Source: Lunularia cruciata (taxonomy: Eukaryota; Streptophyta; Marchantiopsida; Lunulariales; Lunulariaceae). Taken from it: DNA of 64,000 nt. Position 1 is the first letter of the stretch, and every line of letters begins with the position of its first letter. The position numbers were made by a program, and so were the translations under genes. Below, one piece after another: positions 34,100 through 46,571 of this stretch. Below the pieces are notes generated by a model that was not told where the DNA came from, did not search any database, and saw nothing but the letters and a program-made list of their open reading frames with translations. The stretch covers positions 73,138,552-73,202,551 of the forward strand of contig OX419756.1 in the NCBI GenBank assembly GCA_948567375.1, written 5' to 3'.

Positions 34100-35620
34100 T
34101 TGGAAGAAAATTGCTTGGTTCAAGTTTATGTATGCTTTTCTTTTCTACCTGAAGAGTTTCATGTTTTTCTTTTGTGATGATGTCTTAGGCAAGATCTTTG
34201 AGGTCATCAATTTGGTATTTGTTTGTTGATTTTCCAACAAAAAATGAGTCTTCAATTCTGGCTTTGAGACTCTCACTTAGACTACCACACGGACTGGCTA
34301 TGTAAATTTGACCAAATGGAGTGCACTCATGTGTCAACACTTGTTGCTAGTGGTCTTCTATCTACAAGACAATATTTCCTCTCAAGGTTTTATCACTAAC
34401 ATGGGTATTAATGAGGATTACTTCTGTAGGGATATGTCTAAGAGACTCATTGATTGTAGATTGCTGCATATTTTTTATTTCTTTTATAATTAGAGAAATG
34501 TTAAATAAACATACCAATCTTAGAACAACAGTACAGGAATAATTATGTTGATAACTTGATTTTGTGGGTATGTTGAACTGTTGTTGCACGGTTCCCTGGA
34601 TGCCTTCCGGTGTAGGAAAGTATAGTGGAAGACATTTCTTGTGTTTGGATGTTTGGTGACCTGTGACACTTGAATCAATCCAACTACAAGGCACGATAAA
34701 CATTTGTAGTCTTTGTCCACAAATAGGACACAACCTTGTAACATATACACAAAACCAAGCCAAAATAATATTTAATATAAGTATTAATATATTTATTTAA
34801 GGAAATTTGCGTATGTATTTAATATTTCTCTCCAATTATTTTCTTCCCGTCTTTACTATAATGTGCCCCCTTAATTTTATGTGTAAAATATGATCAATTC
34901 TTAATTTGTAATCCTGTACTGGGATCAACTGCTGTTCAGTACTGTAAAAATGTGTTGAAAGTAGAGACAAACAAATTTTCAACTTCATAAGAATTTTAGG
35001 CAAAGTAGGCAACGTTAAATTCAAGTTGTTCGAGATCAACTAAGTCTCAACGCTAAACTCAAGTTGTTCCGGGTCTTGGCTTCTAACATTCATCTGGTGT
35101 TAGTTGCAACTCATATATGATGTTTTGGTTTAGTTTCCAGTACTTAGGCCAAAGTCCCGTTCAAGATTTCTTCACAGCCCCGACAAGTTAATGCATTCCA
35201 ACTCTATTCATAGTCTGATTGTTACATGCATATGGTGCGCAACTCAGACATAATTAACATTATCTTTGTTACATGCATATGGTGCGCAACTCAGACATAA
35301 TTAACATTATCTTTGCTGCGAACACATTCAGCACACTATTCATCTCGATAGACGTACCTACGCAGCCATCAGATTTCAAAATAGCATGCTTTACAGACGA
35401 TACTAAAGTTAACAGTCGCCCTCTTATGCCAAAATTATGTTATTCCGAAGAGACTCAACTGCAGGTCACCATGCACAACCTTGTAGGGTACACGTAGTTT
35501 CCACTTTTAGTTAACATGTAGGTCAGGTTATGGATTCTACAGCATTGCAATGATCAATCTCCGTAGTTTCCACTTTTAGTTAACATGTAGGTCAGGTTAT
35601 GGATTCTACAGCATTGCAAT
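34100..35620. other. no gene recognised; tandem repeats near its right end
   Basis: AT-rich and without coding signal. It ends with two separate tandem duplications (35221-35314 and 35493-35628). Confidence 0.5.
35221..35314 (+). repeat. perfect 47-base tandem duplication
   Basis: The unit starting GTTACATGCATATGGTGCGC occurs twice head to tail without visible change, so the duplication is recent or is an assembly artefact. Confidence 0.92.
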
Positions 35621-35628
35621 GATCAATC
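35493..35628 (+). repeat. 69-base tandem duplication
   Basis: The unit starting CGTAGTTTCCACTTTTAG occurs twice head to tail, almost identical. It lies 180 bases from the 47-base duplication, in the same stretch. Confidence 0.92.
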
Positions 35629-35639
35629 GTCGTCGATAG

Positions 35640-36215
35640 CTACCCATGATGCAATTAGAGACATAGTGTTTGCTATGGCACGAGAAAGTGGATACTTGGC
35701 TTGGAGGGAGCGTTCGTATGCGTTGCAGATGACACGTGTCAGGGTAGACTTATATTTGGTCCGAGATGATCAGGTGATAGTAGTGGATGTCGTGGTCACG
35801 GACCCTACGCGGGATACCATTTCGGAGGGAGTGATTACCCATCCCCCTGGATGAGCGGCGAGTGCAACAGCAGGTCGCAAGGTCTCCAAGTATAGGGGCA
35901 TGCAGCGAGGTCACCTCTTTGTTCCTCTAGCCTTGGAGTTATATTGAGCGATGGACACGACATTTGACACATTTGTCAGGGAGTGCGCGAGAGCTTATCA
36001 TGTTAGGCGTCAGGGGTACCCCTCTCACTCTCATACTTTGTAGCATATTTTAGACAGCGTGTGTCCATTGCTTTACAGAGGGTAGTGGCTGGTGCAATCC
36101 ATAAGAAAGCAATCACATTAGGTGATGTTTCTTCGGATGTTCCAATTGTGTGTAGACAGTACGACTTGCATAGCTCGGATATCTTAGGTGCGATAGTGCA
36201 GATTTCTCATACAGA
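35640..36215 (+). pseudogene. fragment resembling the 3' part of a non-LTR-like element
   Basis: Open frame 35666-35854 contains VRVDLYLVRDDQVIVVDVVV and TDPTRDTISEGVI. After stops and a frame change it continues with KVSKYRGMQRGHLFVPLALE and TFVRECARAYHVRRQGYP. The pattern of acidic-hydrophobic strand, then a Lys/Tyr segment, then 'F.PLALE', resembles the nuclease-like C-terminal region of plant reverse-transcriptase elements as I remember it. Stops and shifts show it is dead. It is followed directly by a copy of the dispersed repeat (36220-36325). Confidence 0.5.
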
Positions 36216-36219
36216 CTCT

Positions 36220-36325
36220 ATTGGGGCTTAGCCCCATGTTACCTTTTTTGTCTCTCACTTGTACGGCTTGATGGGGTCTTCCCCTCCTTCATTTTTCCTA
36301 CACGGTGGCCTTTTTCTTCTTCTTT
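36220..36325 (+). repeat. dispersed repeat copy (GGGGTCTTCCC family), most complete
   Basis: Head TTGGGGCTTAGCCCCATG, then CTTGTACGGCTTGATGGGGT, CTTCCCCTCCTTC and CACGGTGGCCTTTTTC. It is taken as the reference for the family in this window. Confidence 0.7.
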
Positions 36326-36880
36326 TTTTGATAGTGTTTAAGAACTATACATCACATAAACATAGTGATGATTTTCATCTAGTGAGTCTCTTGAGAGCTG
36401 CATCTCATAAACGGTTTCTTAGTGTTGAAGCCTACTAATCAACCCCAAGTTTCTTTCAAGGCTCTTTTGATTTCTATACTATATTGATAACGTTATAATG
36501 TAAGGGAATGATTGCGCAAGTTTACGATCCATTATGAATGGACTTATCAGGATCGAAACAATTTGGCAATACGCTAAATATTCACTGGTAGTATCTTGAT
36601 ACCCGAGAAGCATTGGATTTATTGTAGACAGCTGGAACTCGTTTCATTCGAAGTTTAGGCCTAAGTCTGAATCCTAGTTGTCCACTTTGGCTGATTCTCC
36701 TAAAATTTAGAGGAGGCGTTGCAACTTTGAGCAGTAGTACTCTCAGATTAGGTGAAGTAGTTCCTCAAATGGACCCGGCAATTACGGCGGTCCTGGACCC
36801 CGAAACAACTCCAGCCCCGCCACAACTTGGCAAGTTTCCGATTGCAAAATGGCCGGCACTTTGTCACACCAAGATAATTA
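36326..36880. other. no clear gene; possible tail of the LRR relic
   Basis: Minus-strand words such as IGNLPS near 36,840 hint that leucine-rich repeats of the neighbouring relic continue to about 36,700. The rest shows nothing. Confidence 0.35.
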
Positions 36881-39800
36881 TTACAGGATTTGCAAAATTG
36901 ATTTACCTCCACCCATGAGTAAGTCTAACCTCCGCGGGATCAAGCGGAAGAGTGGATTGTGGAGAAGTTGCTCGAATGATTCCGGCAATGATTGCAATTT
37001 CTCACACCAACATAGATCTAGCAGTTCCAAGTTGGCTAAGTTTCCATAATTTCCAAAACTGCTGGGAAGGGTTGCAATTCTGAACACCCTAGCATGTTCA
37101 GTTTCTTCAGGCGAAGAAGATTTTATTCAAATTAATTCAGATTAAGGAAACATCCTGATATAACTGATACATTGGGAAAAATGAATTGCTGAAGGAAACG
37201 GAAGAGTTTGTGAAGGAAACAGGAAATACCTTGTAGTTACCATCCAGTGGATTGCGCTCAACTATTCTACCTTTCTCCAGTGCAATTCTGATGCCCAAAG
37301 TTCCAAGATGCTCGTGCATTCGAGGCTCAAACTCACCGTCCTGTTTATCGATCTTTCCACTATATACAAGAGATCTGTCTATTAAGACTTGCCACCTGTT
37401 GTGTGCGTAGCCGTACGTGGATGGCCACGCCGTCATTACCTATTCAGAGCTGAACCACTTAAACTTCCTCCAATATTGCGGTCGACTCGTGTCAGAATAC
37501 TGATTCTCAACGCGTCGTGTAGATATAGTCGCCGCATCAAGAAACATTTCCAACTCCTGTGTTCCACGATTGTCGATTATTATTAGCTTACCCCATACTT
37601 GCTCCTCCAGACCACTCAACCTTTTTGAGTCTACTGCTTGCAGAGCTTTGGGAATTTCTTCCCACATCCATTTGTCAGTTTTCCCTCTCAGTAACCTTCC
37701 TATCACCTCTAGGGTCAGGGGCAACCCTGCACATCCTGCCGCAATTTCCACTACTATCTCCTCCAACTCAATTGGAGGTTCATTATTGCCTGGAAACGCA
37801 TGTGTAATGAACAATTGTCTTGCGTGTTCACTCCCCAAAACTAGAACTCGATGGACATATATCTTGTCGACGAATAGAACCAAAGCCCTTCATCTCGGCT
37901 TGTGATTATAAAACAACTTCCTTGACCATCATTCTCTGTAGCTATTTCACTCAATAACGCTACATCTTCACTGTTCTCGACACCATTAAATATGACAAGA
38001 AGTTTCTTCTTTATCATCTCATCCCACCTGCTTTCATTGTAATCAACTCCAGGATGGGGACTTATGTGTTTCCACACTTCTTCCTTTACCTTTCTCTTGT
38101 CGTCTGAAATCTCCTTGACTTTGTCTACGAAACAAGCGTATTCAAATCGGGCATTGATCTCATCGTAAAGCAACTTTGCAAGGGTGGTCTTTCCGACTCC
38201 TCCCATCACACAGAACCCAATAAATCGACGTCCCTTCTCAATTTCTGCAGTAACTGTTTCCAAATGCGACTCTGTACCCACTAGGTTCGTCGATACTGAT
38301 TTCCTCCGCCTTGCAGGGCATTGCGTACTTGCACCTGGAGTTGGTGTTTCTTGCACCTGCAATAATAGTTAGAGGGAAGTGAAATTTAGAAACTGTGCAC
38401 ACAGGTCGTGTTTCCTAAGTTACTCAGATCATACAACAGATATGAACGAAGTCCAATACCTATTGTTGCTGACGTTAGCAAGGTCGATCAGTTGGACTAA
38501 GTGCTGGAACATGTTCGATTGTTTGCTCTCTGGTTTGCACAATGACAAGTGATCTGCAGCCACCGTGATGTGATTTGGTCCGAACCGTGCAGATGCTTCT
38601 TTAACAATCATCTGGCTTGAGATTCCACCTGCGACCTACACATGCAAGATTTAAACATATATACTTAAGATAGACCTCGCATTGCCTGTCTTAGACTAAA
38701 CCACTATGCAGGAAATAGTACTCTCAAGCGAGACAAACTGAGAAAACTGGATCATTCGAAGAATAAACCGCTATGCAGGAAATTGTACTCTCAAGCGAGA
38801 CAACCTGAGAGAACTGGATCATTAAAAACGCATTTCTTATTTGGTAATTTGTAGGGAGTTTATTCTTATAAGAAACATAAAACTCGTTCATTAAATTAGA
38901 TTTTACTTTCTGTAGATTATAATATACCATATGGAATCCGCTGATTTTCATTTATGCAGCAAAAGCTTGTCCAATACTGAAAATCTCCCAATTTGCTTTC
39001 CTCGCCAATTGGCTGAATTTCTCGCGTTGTCTGGCCCCCTCGGTGCTCAACAACTCCACAAATGGGAACAAAGGACACCTTCTCATGATCTTTTTAGCCA
39101 TGCCAACAAGCATTTCCGACCCTGAATGGGTTCCACAAAGCAGAATCCCTTTAATGGCTTTTAGCAATATCTCATCAATTCTGTCTCCAAGTGCAAAAAC
39201 CTCTCGCTCTCCCTCGTGAATGCATAACTCCTTAATAACAAGACCCCCAAAACTATGTCCGACCAAGATAATGGGTCGGAAGTGTTCGACGACTCTTGTC
39301 CTGTGCGGAATGCCCAACCAAGTTCTGTCCACAGATTTTCAGCTATTAGCATCACATTCATTCTCCCCGTCGAGTCGGTCTTCTGTAAACTTGCATCATA
39401 TTTGATGAAGAAGACTAACGCCCCCTGCTCTTGAAGCCAACATTGGGGCCAGATTGTCTTCGAGTCAGTTTTGCATGTCCAAGTCGAGAGGTGCACATCT
39501 AGCTCACCACTATGCTCATGCTGAAGGCCATGGAAGAAAACAACCTCGACCTGCGGTACTTCTGGATCCTACACTAAGAACAAGGAACTGAAAAGTGGAC
39601 AAATACGGACAATTAGAAGTGTAGCAATTTCAAAACACAAGAGCTTCCTACTCCTATAAATTTCTCACCGAGATAGTTAGCTTGAAAAGTAATCAAACAA
39701 GTAATTGTTAACCATCAGCTGACATTCTGGCACATGTCTATTCCTTGATTGAGTCACTTTAAGCTTTACCTTGCTGATACCAAATTCCGTCTCTTGAGGA

Positions 39801-40168
39801 CGTGTTGTGGATGGATCGATCCAGAGCCGCTGCAAATGCAGATAGAATATTATGAACTGAAAGGTGTGGTTTCAAACTATCTAACAAATTTGTGAGACGT
39901 CTGGTACTTTCCTAAGGGAGATCAATAATATCTATTCTTACAACAATCTACAGGTTGTTTTAGTCCTCAGATGCCACTTGATAAAGAGAATATTAAGGTC
40001 TATTTCCGAGTAACTCGAAATTTTTCATAAAGCTAAACATTGTGGCGGAAGCTAATCAGCATGTATAAGTTCTTCCTCATACTCTTGTTTTCACTTACGT
40101 ACCTTGATGCACTCGTGGAGGGAAGATAGAAAATCTCCTAGGCAAGAACTGCTTGACGGTATGTCCAT
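36881..40168 (-). pseudogene. hydrolase-NB-ARC-LRR (HNL-type) resistance gene relic
   Basis: An intracellular immune receptor relic. Exon 1 is 40168-40103 (MDIPSSSSCLGDFLSSLHEC) and exon 2 is 39829-39770. Exon 3 starts at 39568 and carries a SERAC1-like alpha/beta-hydrolase (VEVVFFHGLQHEHSGELDVH, and nucleophile elbow GHSFGG near 39,250). Exon 4, 38635-38460, holds the last hydrolase part (VKEASARFG and the His of ADHLSLCKPE). Exon 5 starts at 38356 with NB-ARC: P-loop MGGVGKTTLAK, kinase-2-like LLVIFNGVE, GSCFIITSRD, GLPLTLEVIG and MHEHLGTLG. LRRs follow near 36,990-37,060. Lesions: frameshifts near 39,300 and 37,895, TAG at 37,440, and a probable in-frame TAA near 38,950. The donor of exon 4 is uncertain, since the phase fits only an earlier GTCAGC. 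Some lesions could be sequence errors. Confidence 0.8.
38698..38831 (+). repeat. 67-base tandem duplication in an intron of the HNL relic
   Basis: Two units, each with CTATGCAGGAAAT then GTACTCTCAAGCGAGACAA then GGATCATT, differing at a few bases. They lie between exons 3 and 4. Confidence 0.85.
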
Positions 40169-42208
40169 TGTGACACTGAACTTCCAGAAAATAAAAGTAA
40201 TCAACTCGACGGCTCACAAATTGGCAACGATTTTATCATCGTCAAATACAAATCGGGAGCTATCCCCAAACATCTTTCTCAGGTCAACTAATATATAGCG
40301 ATACAACTAGTTCGAACATACAAACTGAGTCTGCACAAGAGTTGGATTGTTTTCACATGGAACAGCTTGTGATCGGGTAGAGGATTTCGCAGGCCTTCAA
40401 TAGATTTGGCTAGTCACGTGATGATTGACGTCATATTGTTGCTAAGAGCTGATTTCCATATGAGTTTTTTGATTGGTTTATATTTGTAGTGGGAGTAGAA
40501 ATCGCACATGCATATGGAAGCAACGAAATGTAGGCTTGAACATGAACATATGCAAAATGAAATCAAACTCATCTAAGCAAGTAAATATAGAGCGAAACAT
40601 AAGCGAAATCGATACAAAGCAGAAGTGAAAATGATCCATTACGTCAGCAGCATCTACTGTGCTAAGCAATAGCCAGTTGAATAGCCATCTGACTCCAATC
40701 GAGAAAGGGCACTCATCCAAGCCTGCAACGGGCATGTAGCTAACGCAACAAGAAATTGCAAAGCTCACTTAGTGTATTTATAGCCACGAGAGTGGTAGTG
40801 GTACTGATAGTATCTAAGAATCTAATTCTGTGGCAATCTAGGTAGAATTTGGCAACTCTAGAGTTCTTACATTAAAACTAGCTCGAGCCTATCTATGTCT
40901 GCTATGATTAAGAACAGAAATGAACAGTTACTGATAAGTTTAACCTGTTGTGAAAGTAGAGAGGCACAACCCATTGACCATGCTCTAATATTCTACTCAG
41001 CTAATGAATCCCAAGTTGAGGGTTGTATCCCTAGCGCATTTCCTCAGGTGTCAAGGGTGATGTAGATAACTTCAATATATAGAAAATCTTACTTCCATGA
41101 TTGAAGGAGGTTATTAACTTTGCGAACGAACCAACGTGCTGGAGAGAGGCAAACTTCTGACGTAATCATGACCTGTCCATGGTGCTTTTCATATGAGAAA
41201 ACTCTTACAATAAAGTAAAACTTCTAGGTGGATGTGTACCTCCTGTTGGTCCTTTGTTACTTCTTTACCAACAGTCAGGAGAAATGAATTGATGACTTTC
41301 GAGCCCATCTTGTAGAAGTATAATATTACTCCGGCGACCAATTACTGAGAATATGAGTATACATGTCTTGGGTCAAGTTTGACAGCACTCTCATGTGTAC
41401 CTTTCCTTAACTTAACCCAGCCTATCACTAACTGTTGGATTGTGTTTTTCATCCAATATCTAATCTGTGAATAGCGATGTAAGGCAACACGCACCCACTC
41501 TCAGTTCGGTTGTCTCTCGAATGCGTGTGAAAATAATCGTCTTGTGATTTAAAACAGGGAGGGGAATTGGTCAGACAGTTGTCACCGTAATGGAACTCTT
41601 AACATCCGAACGCTGTAAACCAGAGAGACAGACGATCTGAACGTGAATGAGCTCCAATTTGGACAGTCGCTTTACATCCTTTCATACAATTTTATCTCCA
41701 GGGAAGAGCTCCACCAATACGAAATTGACGTTCACTAGGGAGCAATCCTTGTACTTCGCCTACCGTTCGCGGGTTTTGACAACAACTAGGATGAATCACG
41801 GAATAACCTAATCGAAGGCACAATAGTAACAACTTAATAGACACACGAATGGACGGTGGGCAACACCATAACAGTAACAAAGATCAACCTACCGGCAACT
41901 GAGTGGTGTTTTTATGGTTTTTTATTTCATTAACATAATGGCAATCGTAATTCGAGTAGCAGTAAACAAGACTACGATGTCTCCGTCACCGATGTCCACT
42001 CGCACACCTGTTCAACTTAAAATCAGGTTTCCGTATAGGTCATGCACAGAATAACGTTCAGGCTGCAGTGTTGGGGATCTCTACAAATTTACTACTCTTA
42101 TGATAGTCTTCAGATCAACCATGTGCGAAGGAAAGAAAAACATATAGGGGAAGAAAAGAAGAGAAAAAATGTTCTCACCCACATCAAAAGGAGCACAAGA
42201 ATTAGCCG
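40169..42208. other. no gene recognised upstream of the HNL relic
   Basis: About 2 kb with only short open frames. The first few hundred bases would include the former promoter of the HNL gene. No motif stands out. Confidence 0.45.
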
Positions 42209-42701
42209 TGGTTTCGAAGTCCCTTGCTCCTACATCCGAATTAACACCCATTAAGGATTTTTACTCCCTCGCAATTCATATTCCAGAGATCATTTGGAAG
42301 CTCTGTCCTGAACAACTCTTTCAGTGTCCGATCTATTCTTGAGTTCATCTTGATCCGCCCTTCTCTTGATTATCTCCACCTCATCCAATCCAAAATCAGA
42401 CCTCACCTAACCAGCCTCATGCGAATCAAAGTTAGCAAGAAAAAATTCCACCGATTTTTTTTTAGATGCACACCTCTATTCAATTTGCGAAAAACCTCAC
42501 TCCTCAGGTCGGAGGGTTTCCTTCTACTATTGCACACACATTGAAGAACAAGAAGAAGCACACTCAAAGTATCACCTCAACATCCTGGATTTTCAAACAA
42601 CTGTCTCATCCTTGGACAAGAAATCTCATGGATGATCTGAGCCACATATCTTGTCATCACATATGGGAAAAAGTGGATGGATCAGGCTCCACATCCTAAC
42701 A
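42209..42701 (-). repeat. 3' LTR of the copia element
   Basis: 493 bases. It shares with the other LTR GTCCCTTGCTCCTACATCC, TCAGACCTCACCTAACCAG and AAGAAATCTCATGGATGA. It begins (minus strand) TGTTAGGATGTGG. Confidence 0.85.
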
Positions 42702-42713
42702 AGTCTTCCACTT
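42702..42713 (-). promoter_or_regulatory. polypurine tract of the copia element
   Basis: The minus strand reads AAGTGGAAGACT followed at once by TGTTAGG. This closely resembles the classic plant copia purine tract and LTR start. Confidence 0.8.
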
Positions 42714-43168
42714 GGAAATTGATACTTCTTGATTATATATCTTAAAATAAAAATAAAAAGTTATTGTGCTTGATCTACTTACTATACTTTCTTACTATCT
42801 AATTATCATTGGAGTCCAATTGATGCTATACATAGCATCTTACATATACATATACTTTTCAAAAGTGACCATCTTTGTCAACAAATCAACTTAGTTCTTT
42901 GGCACCTTGAATCTTTTCAAGGGACAAACTACCATATTCAAATAACTCTCTGATGGAATGATATCTAAATTGTCGGTGTTTTGTTCTATCATGGAACATT
43001 GCATTCTTCGCTAAGTGAATGGTCCTTTGATTGTATGAGAAAAAAAACTACAATTTTGCTCTCTTTCTAGCTCCTTTAAAAGGTTTTGTAACCAAATCAT
43101 CTCCTTACTAGCATTTGGGATGGGATTGCAACATATTCAGTTGTGGACAAAGCAACAACCTTTTGCAA

Positions 43169-44448
43169 CTATGAGAACCAACTCACTTCTGTCCTACGTA
43201 TGGTATAAACATACCTTGTGGTGTTTCTTTTGGTATATACATCACTCCACAAATTTGCATCCACAAAACCTTGTAGAGTATGGCTGCTTTGTTGTAACAC
43301 AAACCTTATATCTTTGGTACCTTTCAGATATCTCAAAATCCATTTGATAGCCTCCCAATGTTGTGTCCTTGGATTGGCCATGTATCTACTCACAACTCAC
43401 ATTGCATGTGCAATACCTGGTCTAGTACATATCATTGCATACATTAGGTTACCTACAATTGAAGCATACAATACCTTTGACATATCATTCAATTCTTCAT
43501 CATCCTTGGGCGACTATTTCTTTGATAGCTTAAAATGACTTGCCAAAGATGTCTTCACAAGACTTGAATATGTCACATTGAATCTTCCACCACCTTTCCA
43601 CCACCTGTCCAATTGTAGCTACCTTGAGAGAGCTCAGCATTCCAACCACCTTGTCCCTTTCAATCTTTAGCCCAAGTATATGCTTTGCTGCACCTATGTC
43701 TTTCATTGCAAATTCTCTTGATAATTCTTTCTTCCATCTCTTAACCTATAGTATGTTAAGTCCAACTATCAACATGTCATCAGTATACAAAAGTAAAATG
43801 ATAAAACTATTATCAAGAGTCTTGAGATAACATCAATGATCCTCTTTACATCTTGTGAATCTATTATTGATCACAAACCTGTCAAATTTCTTGGACCATA
43901 ATCTTGGTGTATATTTCAGACCATATAGGCTTTTCTACAACTTGCATACCAAGCTCTCCTTACCGGGGATAGCAAAGCCAATAGGTTGTTGTATTTATCA
44001 ATCTCAACATGTAGAAAAGCAATAGTGATATCCATCTGCCCCAAATACAAGTCTTCTATCACCACTATACTAAGAACCACTTTAATTGTTAAGTCTTGAC
44101 CATTGGTGAAAAAATCTCAATGTAATCAATCCCTTTCTATTGGTGTAGTCCTTTCACAACTAACCTTACCTTGTACTATCGGCTACCACTATGTTCCTGT
44201 TTTACTTGGTAGACCCACTTGTTATATAATGCCTTCTTGCCTTTTGGTAGTAAGCTGAGCTCCCAAGTTTCATTCTTATCCAAGGACCTCATCTCACCCT
44301 TCGCCCGCTTCATTGAGTATTCACTTTGCATGGCTTCTTCATAACAGTTAGGTTCACCTCCATCAATCAAAAACAAGTAATGTAGAGAGAGAGAGAGAGA
44401 GAGAGAATAGCTTGCTAGTGGTCTTGTGATTCCTGTAGATCTCTTCAA
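43169..44448 (-). pseudogene. copia reverse transcriptase-RNase H remnant
   Basis: Minus-strand pieces in order: EPNCYEEAMQSEYSMKRAKG and NETWELSLLPKGKKALYNKW (start of copia RT, 44,448-44,176), YTDDMLIVG (RT active site near 43,770), YASIVGNLMYAMICTRPGIA (near 43,395-43,470), and RYMANPRTQHWEAIKWILRY with GFVDANLWSD (RNase H, 43,393-43,169). Stops and frame changes separate the pieces. The family is certain; no active protein is possible. Confidence 0.88.
44383..44406 (+). repeat. GA microsatellite
   Basis: About twelve GA units inside the copia RT remnant, breaking its reading frame. Confidence 0.9.
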
Positions 44449-44657
44449 TGGGGGTGCACATGGTTGAGGTTGTAGCAGAGTGGTTTCTAAGCTTTCAAGG
44501 TTTCCTTGAACACTTACGATAACATCTTCTTCTATTATCTCCTACATTTCAACTTGATTATTTTATTTGTTATGCTTATCTACATGATCAGAATCCAGAT
44601 TGTTTCCATCCTTGTAAAAGACATACTCATTGGATATCACATCTTTGCTTCTGATTG

Positions 44658-45274
44658 TGGTTCAGAGTCCCTTGCTCCTACATCCCCGGTAACACCTACT
44701 CACAATTTTTACTCCCTCTCAATTCAGATTACATAGATCATTTGATTTTCACTCCCTCTCAATTCAAATTACATAGATCATAAGGGAGCTCGGCCCTTAC
44801 CAACTCTTTCAGTGTCGGATCTATTCTTGTGTTTATCTTGATCCGCCTTTCTCCTGATTATCTCCTTGATTATCCTTGATTATCTCTTGCTCGCCTGATC
44901 AAAATCAGACCTCACCTAACCAGTCTCATGCAAATCAAAATTACCAAAAAGAAGTTTCACTGAATTTATTTCGCGGGTGCACTTCAAAAGTTACCGAAAA
45001 GAAGTTTCACTAAATTTATATCGAGTGCGCACTTCTCTTCAACTTGCGAATAACCTCACTTAGAATAACCTCACTCAGACTTTTTTTCCTCTACCGTTGC
45101 ACACACACTCAAACATGAGAAGAAGCACACTAAAAGTGTCAACCCCACTTCCTAGATTGTCAAATTGCTATCTCAATCCTGGACAAGAAATCTCATGGAT
45201 GACCTGAGCTGCAGATCTCCGCTACGGGGTAAATTGGACGGACGGTTGGACGGACCAGGGTCCACATCCCCACA
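44658..45274 (-). repeat. 5' LTR of the copia element, with internal duplications
   Basis: 617 bases, longer than its partner because short blocks are doubled: ACTCCCTCTCAATTCA(G/A)AT, TACC(A/G)AAAAGAAGTTTCACT, AATAACCTCACT and GATTATC words. Confidence 0.85.
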
Positions 45275-45759
45275 TGCAGTTCGATTTCGCAAGGCGGAAA
45301 TGAGTTCTGTTTGCTCTATCGGACGAAAGTTTTATGTGTATGGGAGGTGGGATATGCAGCACACCGCGAACAGCCTTGTACCTATAAATTACCCATCAAG
45401 TGCCACAAATTCACACATTGAAGTTCCACAAGGATAGAAACATGAAGACTGCAACATGTCAGTATGTAGATGAACGCTTTTCAGGTACTGGTAACTTCAT
45501 CCTGATCATCTCACAGAATTCTGTCGCCTTTTAGTATTATCAGAAGTAATATTTCCCCATCTCAATCGAACGCAGCACGGAAGTTTAGAAGACAAAGTTT
45601 CGTATGATAGGCAGGTGCGTGATCAGACGTCCCTATTTGTAGATTTGTGCTCTTTCTCAGTCTGTTGTTCTTTTTCATTGTTGAGCAGAATCTTCTAAAC
45701 CTGGAATCTTCTCAACATCAGTGTATCCTCCCTCGGACAAAATGCCTTTACGGAGACGG

Positions 45760-46571
45760 TCATGACTTGAGAATCACATAAGCAAATGCTGCAGGCAATA
45801 TACATCTGCTCGGCAGACCAAGCTGCTCTATTCCTGCAGCAGTATCTGTGGTTTGAAAGTACTTTTTGGCAAATGTGTCATTTCTCCATTCCTTTGTATA
45901 GCCATTGCACTTAAGTAGGGAAATAGGCATGTTCATCTCGAATTGAACGGACTCTTCATTTTCGTCCTCATCTGACGACCAGTGATAATAGTCATGATCA
46001 CGAGACAACAAGACGTAGGATTCATCATCATCGGTGACGGGACTGATTGATTCCATGGTACAACGGCTACCCACCATCATGATCGTATCCAAACATATAC
46101 TGCTTTCGAACCAACTGCCAACATTGGATGCATACAAAATTTTGAGATGTACGCTATTATATGCCAACTCATCTGTATTGACATAGGACGCCTCATCTCC
46201 TTCAATGGGTTCAACCCTTTTTTGGCCCACTCCCAACAGTGGACCACAAGAACTTTGTATCCATCAACCTCGACTCTGAACGTTTGCTCACTTCCCAACT
46301 CGACGACAAGATCAGCACCTCTGAGTGTTTCGTACAATCCCAGGACGGCGTTCGAATACAGGACAGAATGTTGGCCACTTGTTGGAAACAGAAATCACCT
46401 GGTTCTGAAAATAGAAAGTTCAGGGTTCGGAGGCCCCGGTCAGCATTGATTTCCATCGTTTGGAAAGACACCTAGCTCTGAGCGTTGAAGGAAATTCAAT
46501 TCTTGCTATGGTCATCCCCCCAGCTCCTCGGTGAAGTTCTCTGGGAGTACACGATCTGCAGAAACCTCCAT
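45760..46571 (-). pseudogene. F-box/kelch-like relic, copy B, truncated
   Basis: The start codon at 46571 is kept (MEVSADRVLPENFTEELGG), but the frame breaks within the F-box. A deletion of about 215 bases near 46,335 removes the first kelch-like repeat. A one-base insertion near 46,220 shifts the frame relative to copy A, and the 3' part equivalent to 24,728-25,092 is absent. Where copy A has a nonsense TGA, this copy keeps Trp (HCWEWA). The two copies therefore decayed separately after duplication. Confidence 0.65.

Larger units (their letters stand above)
42209..45274 (-). mobile_element. Ty1/copia LTR retrotransposon, minus strand, internally deleted
   Basis: Two direct repeats (42209-42701 and 44658-45274) flank a copia pol remnant. 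On the minus strand the LTRs begin TGTTAGGATGTGG and TGTGGGGATGTGG and end near ACCACA. A purine tract adjoins the 3' LTR, and a decayed site for tRNA-Met priming (ATCAGAAGC-like) adjoins the 5' LTR. Internal sequence is only about 1.96 kb against the usual 4-5 kb, so gag, protease and integrase are gone. No matching target-site duplication remains at the borders. Confidence 0.85.
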
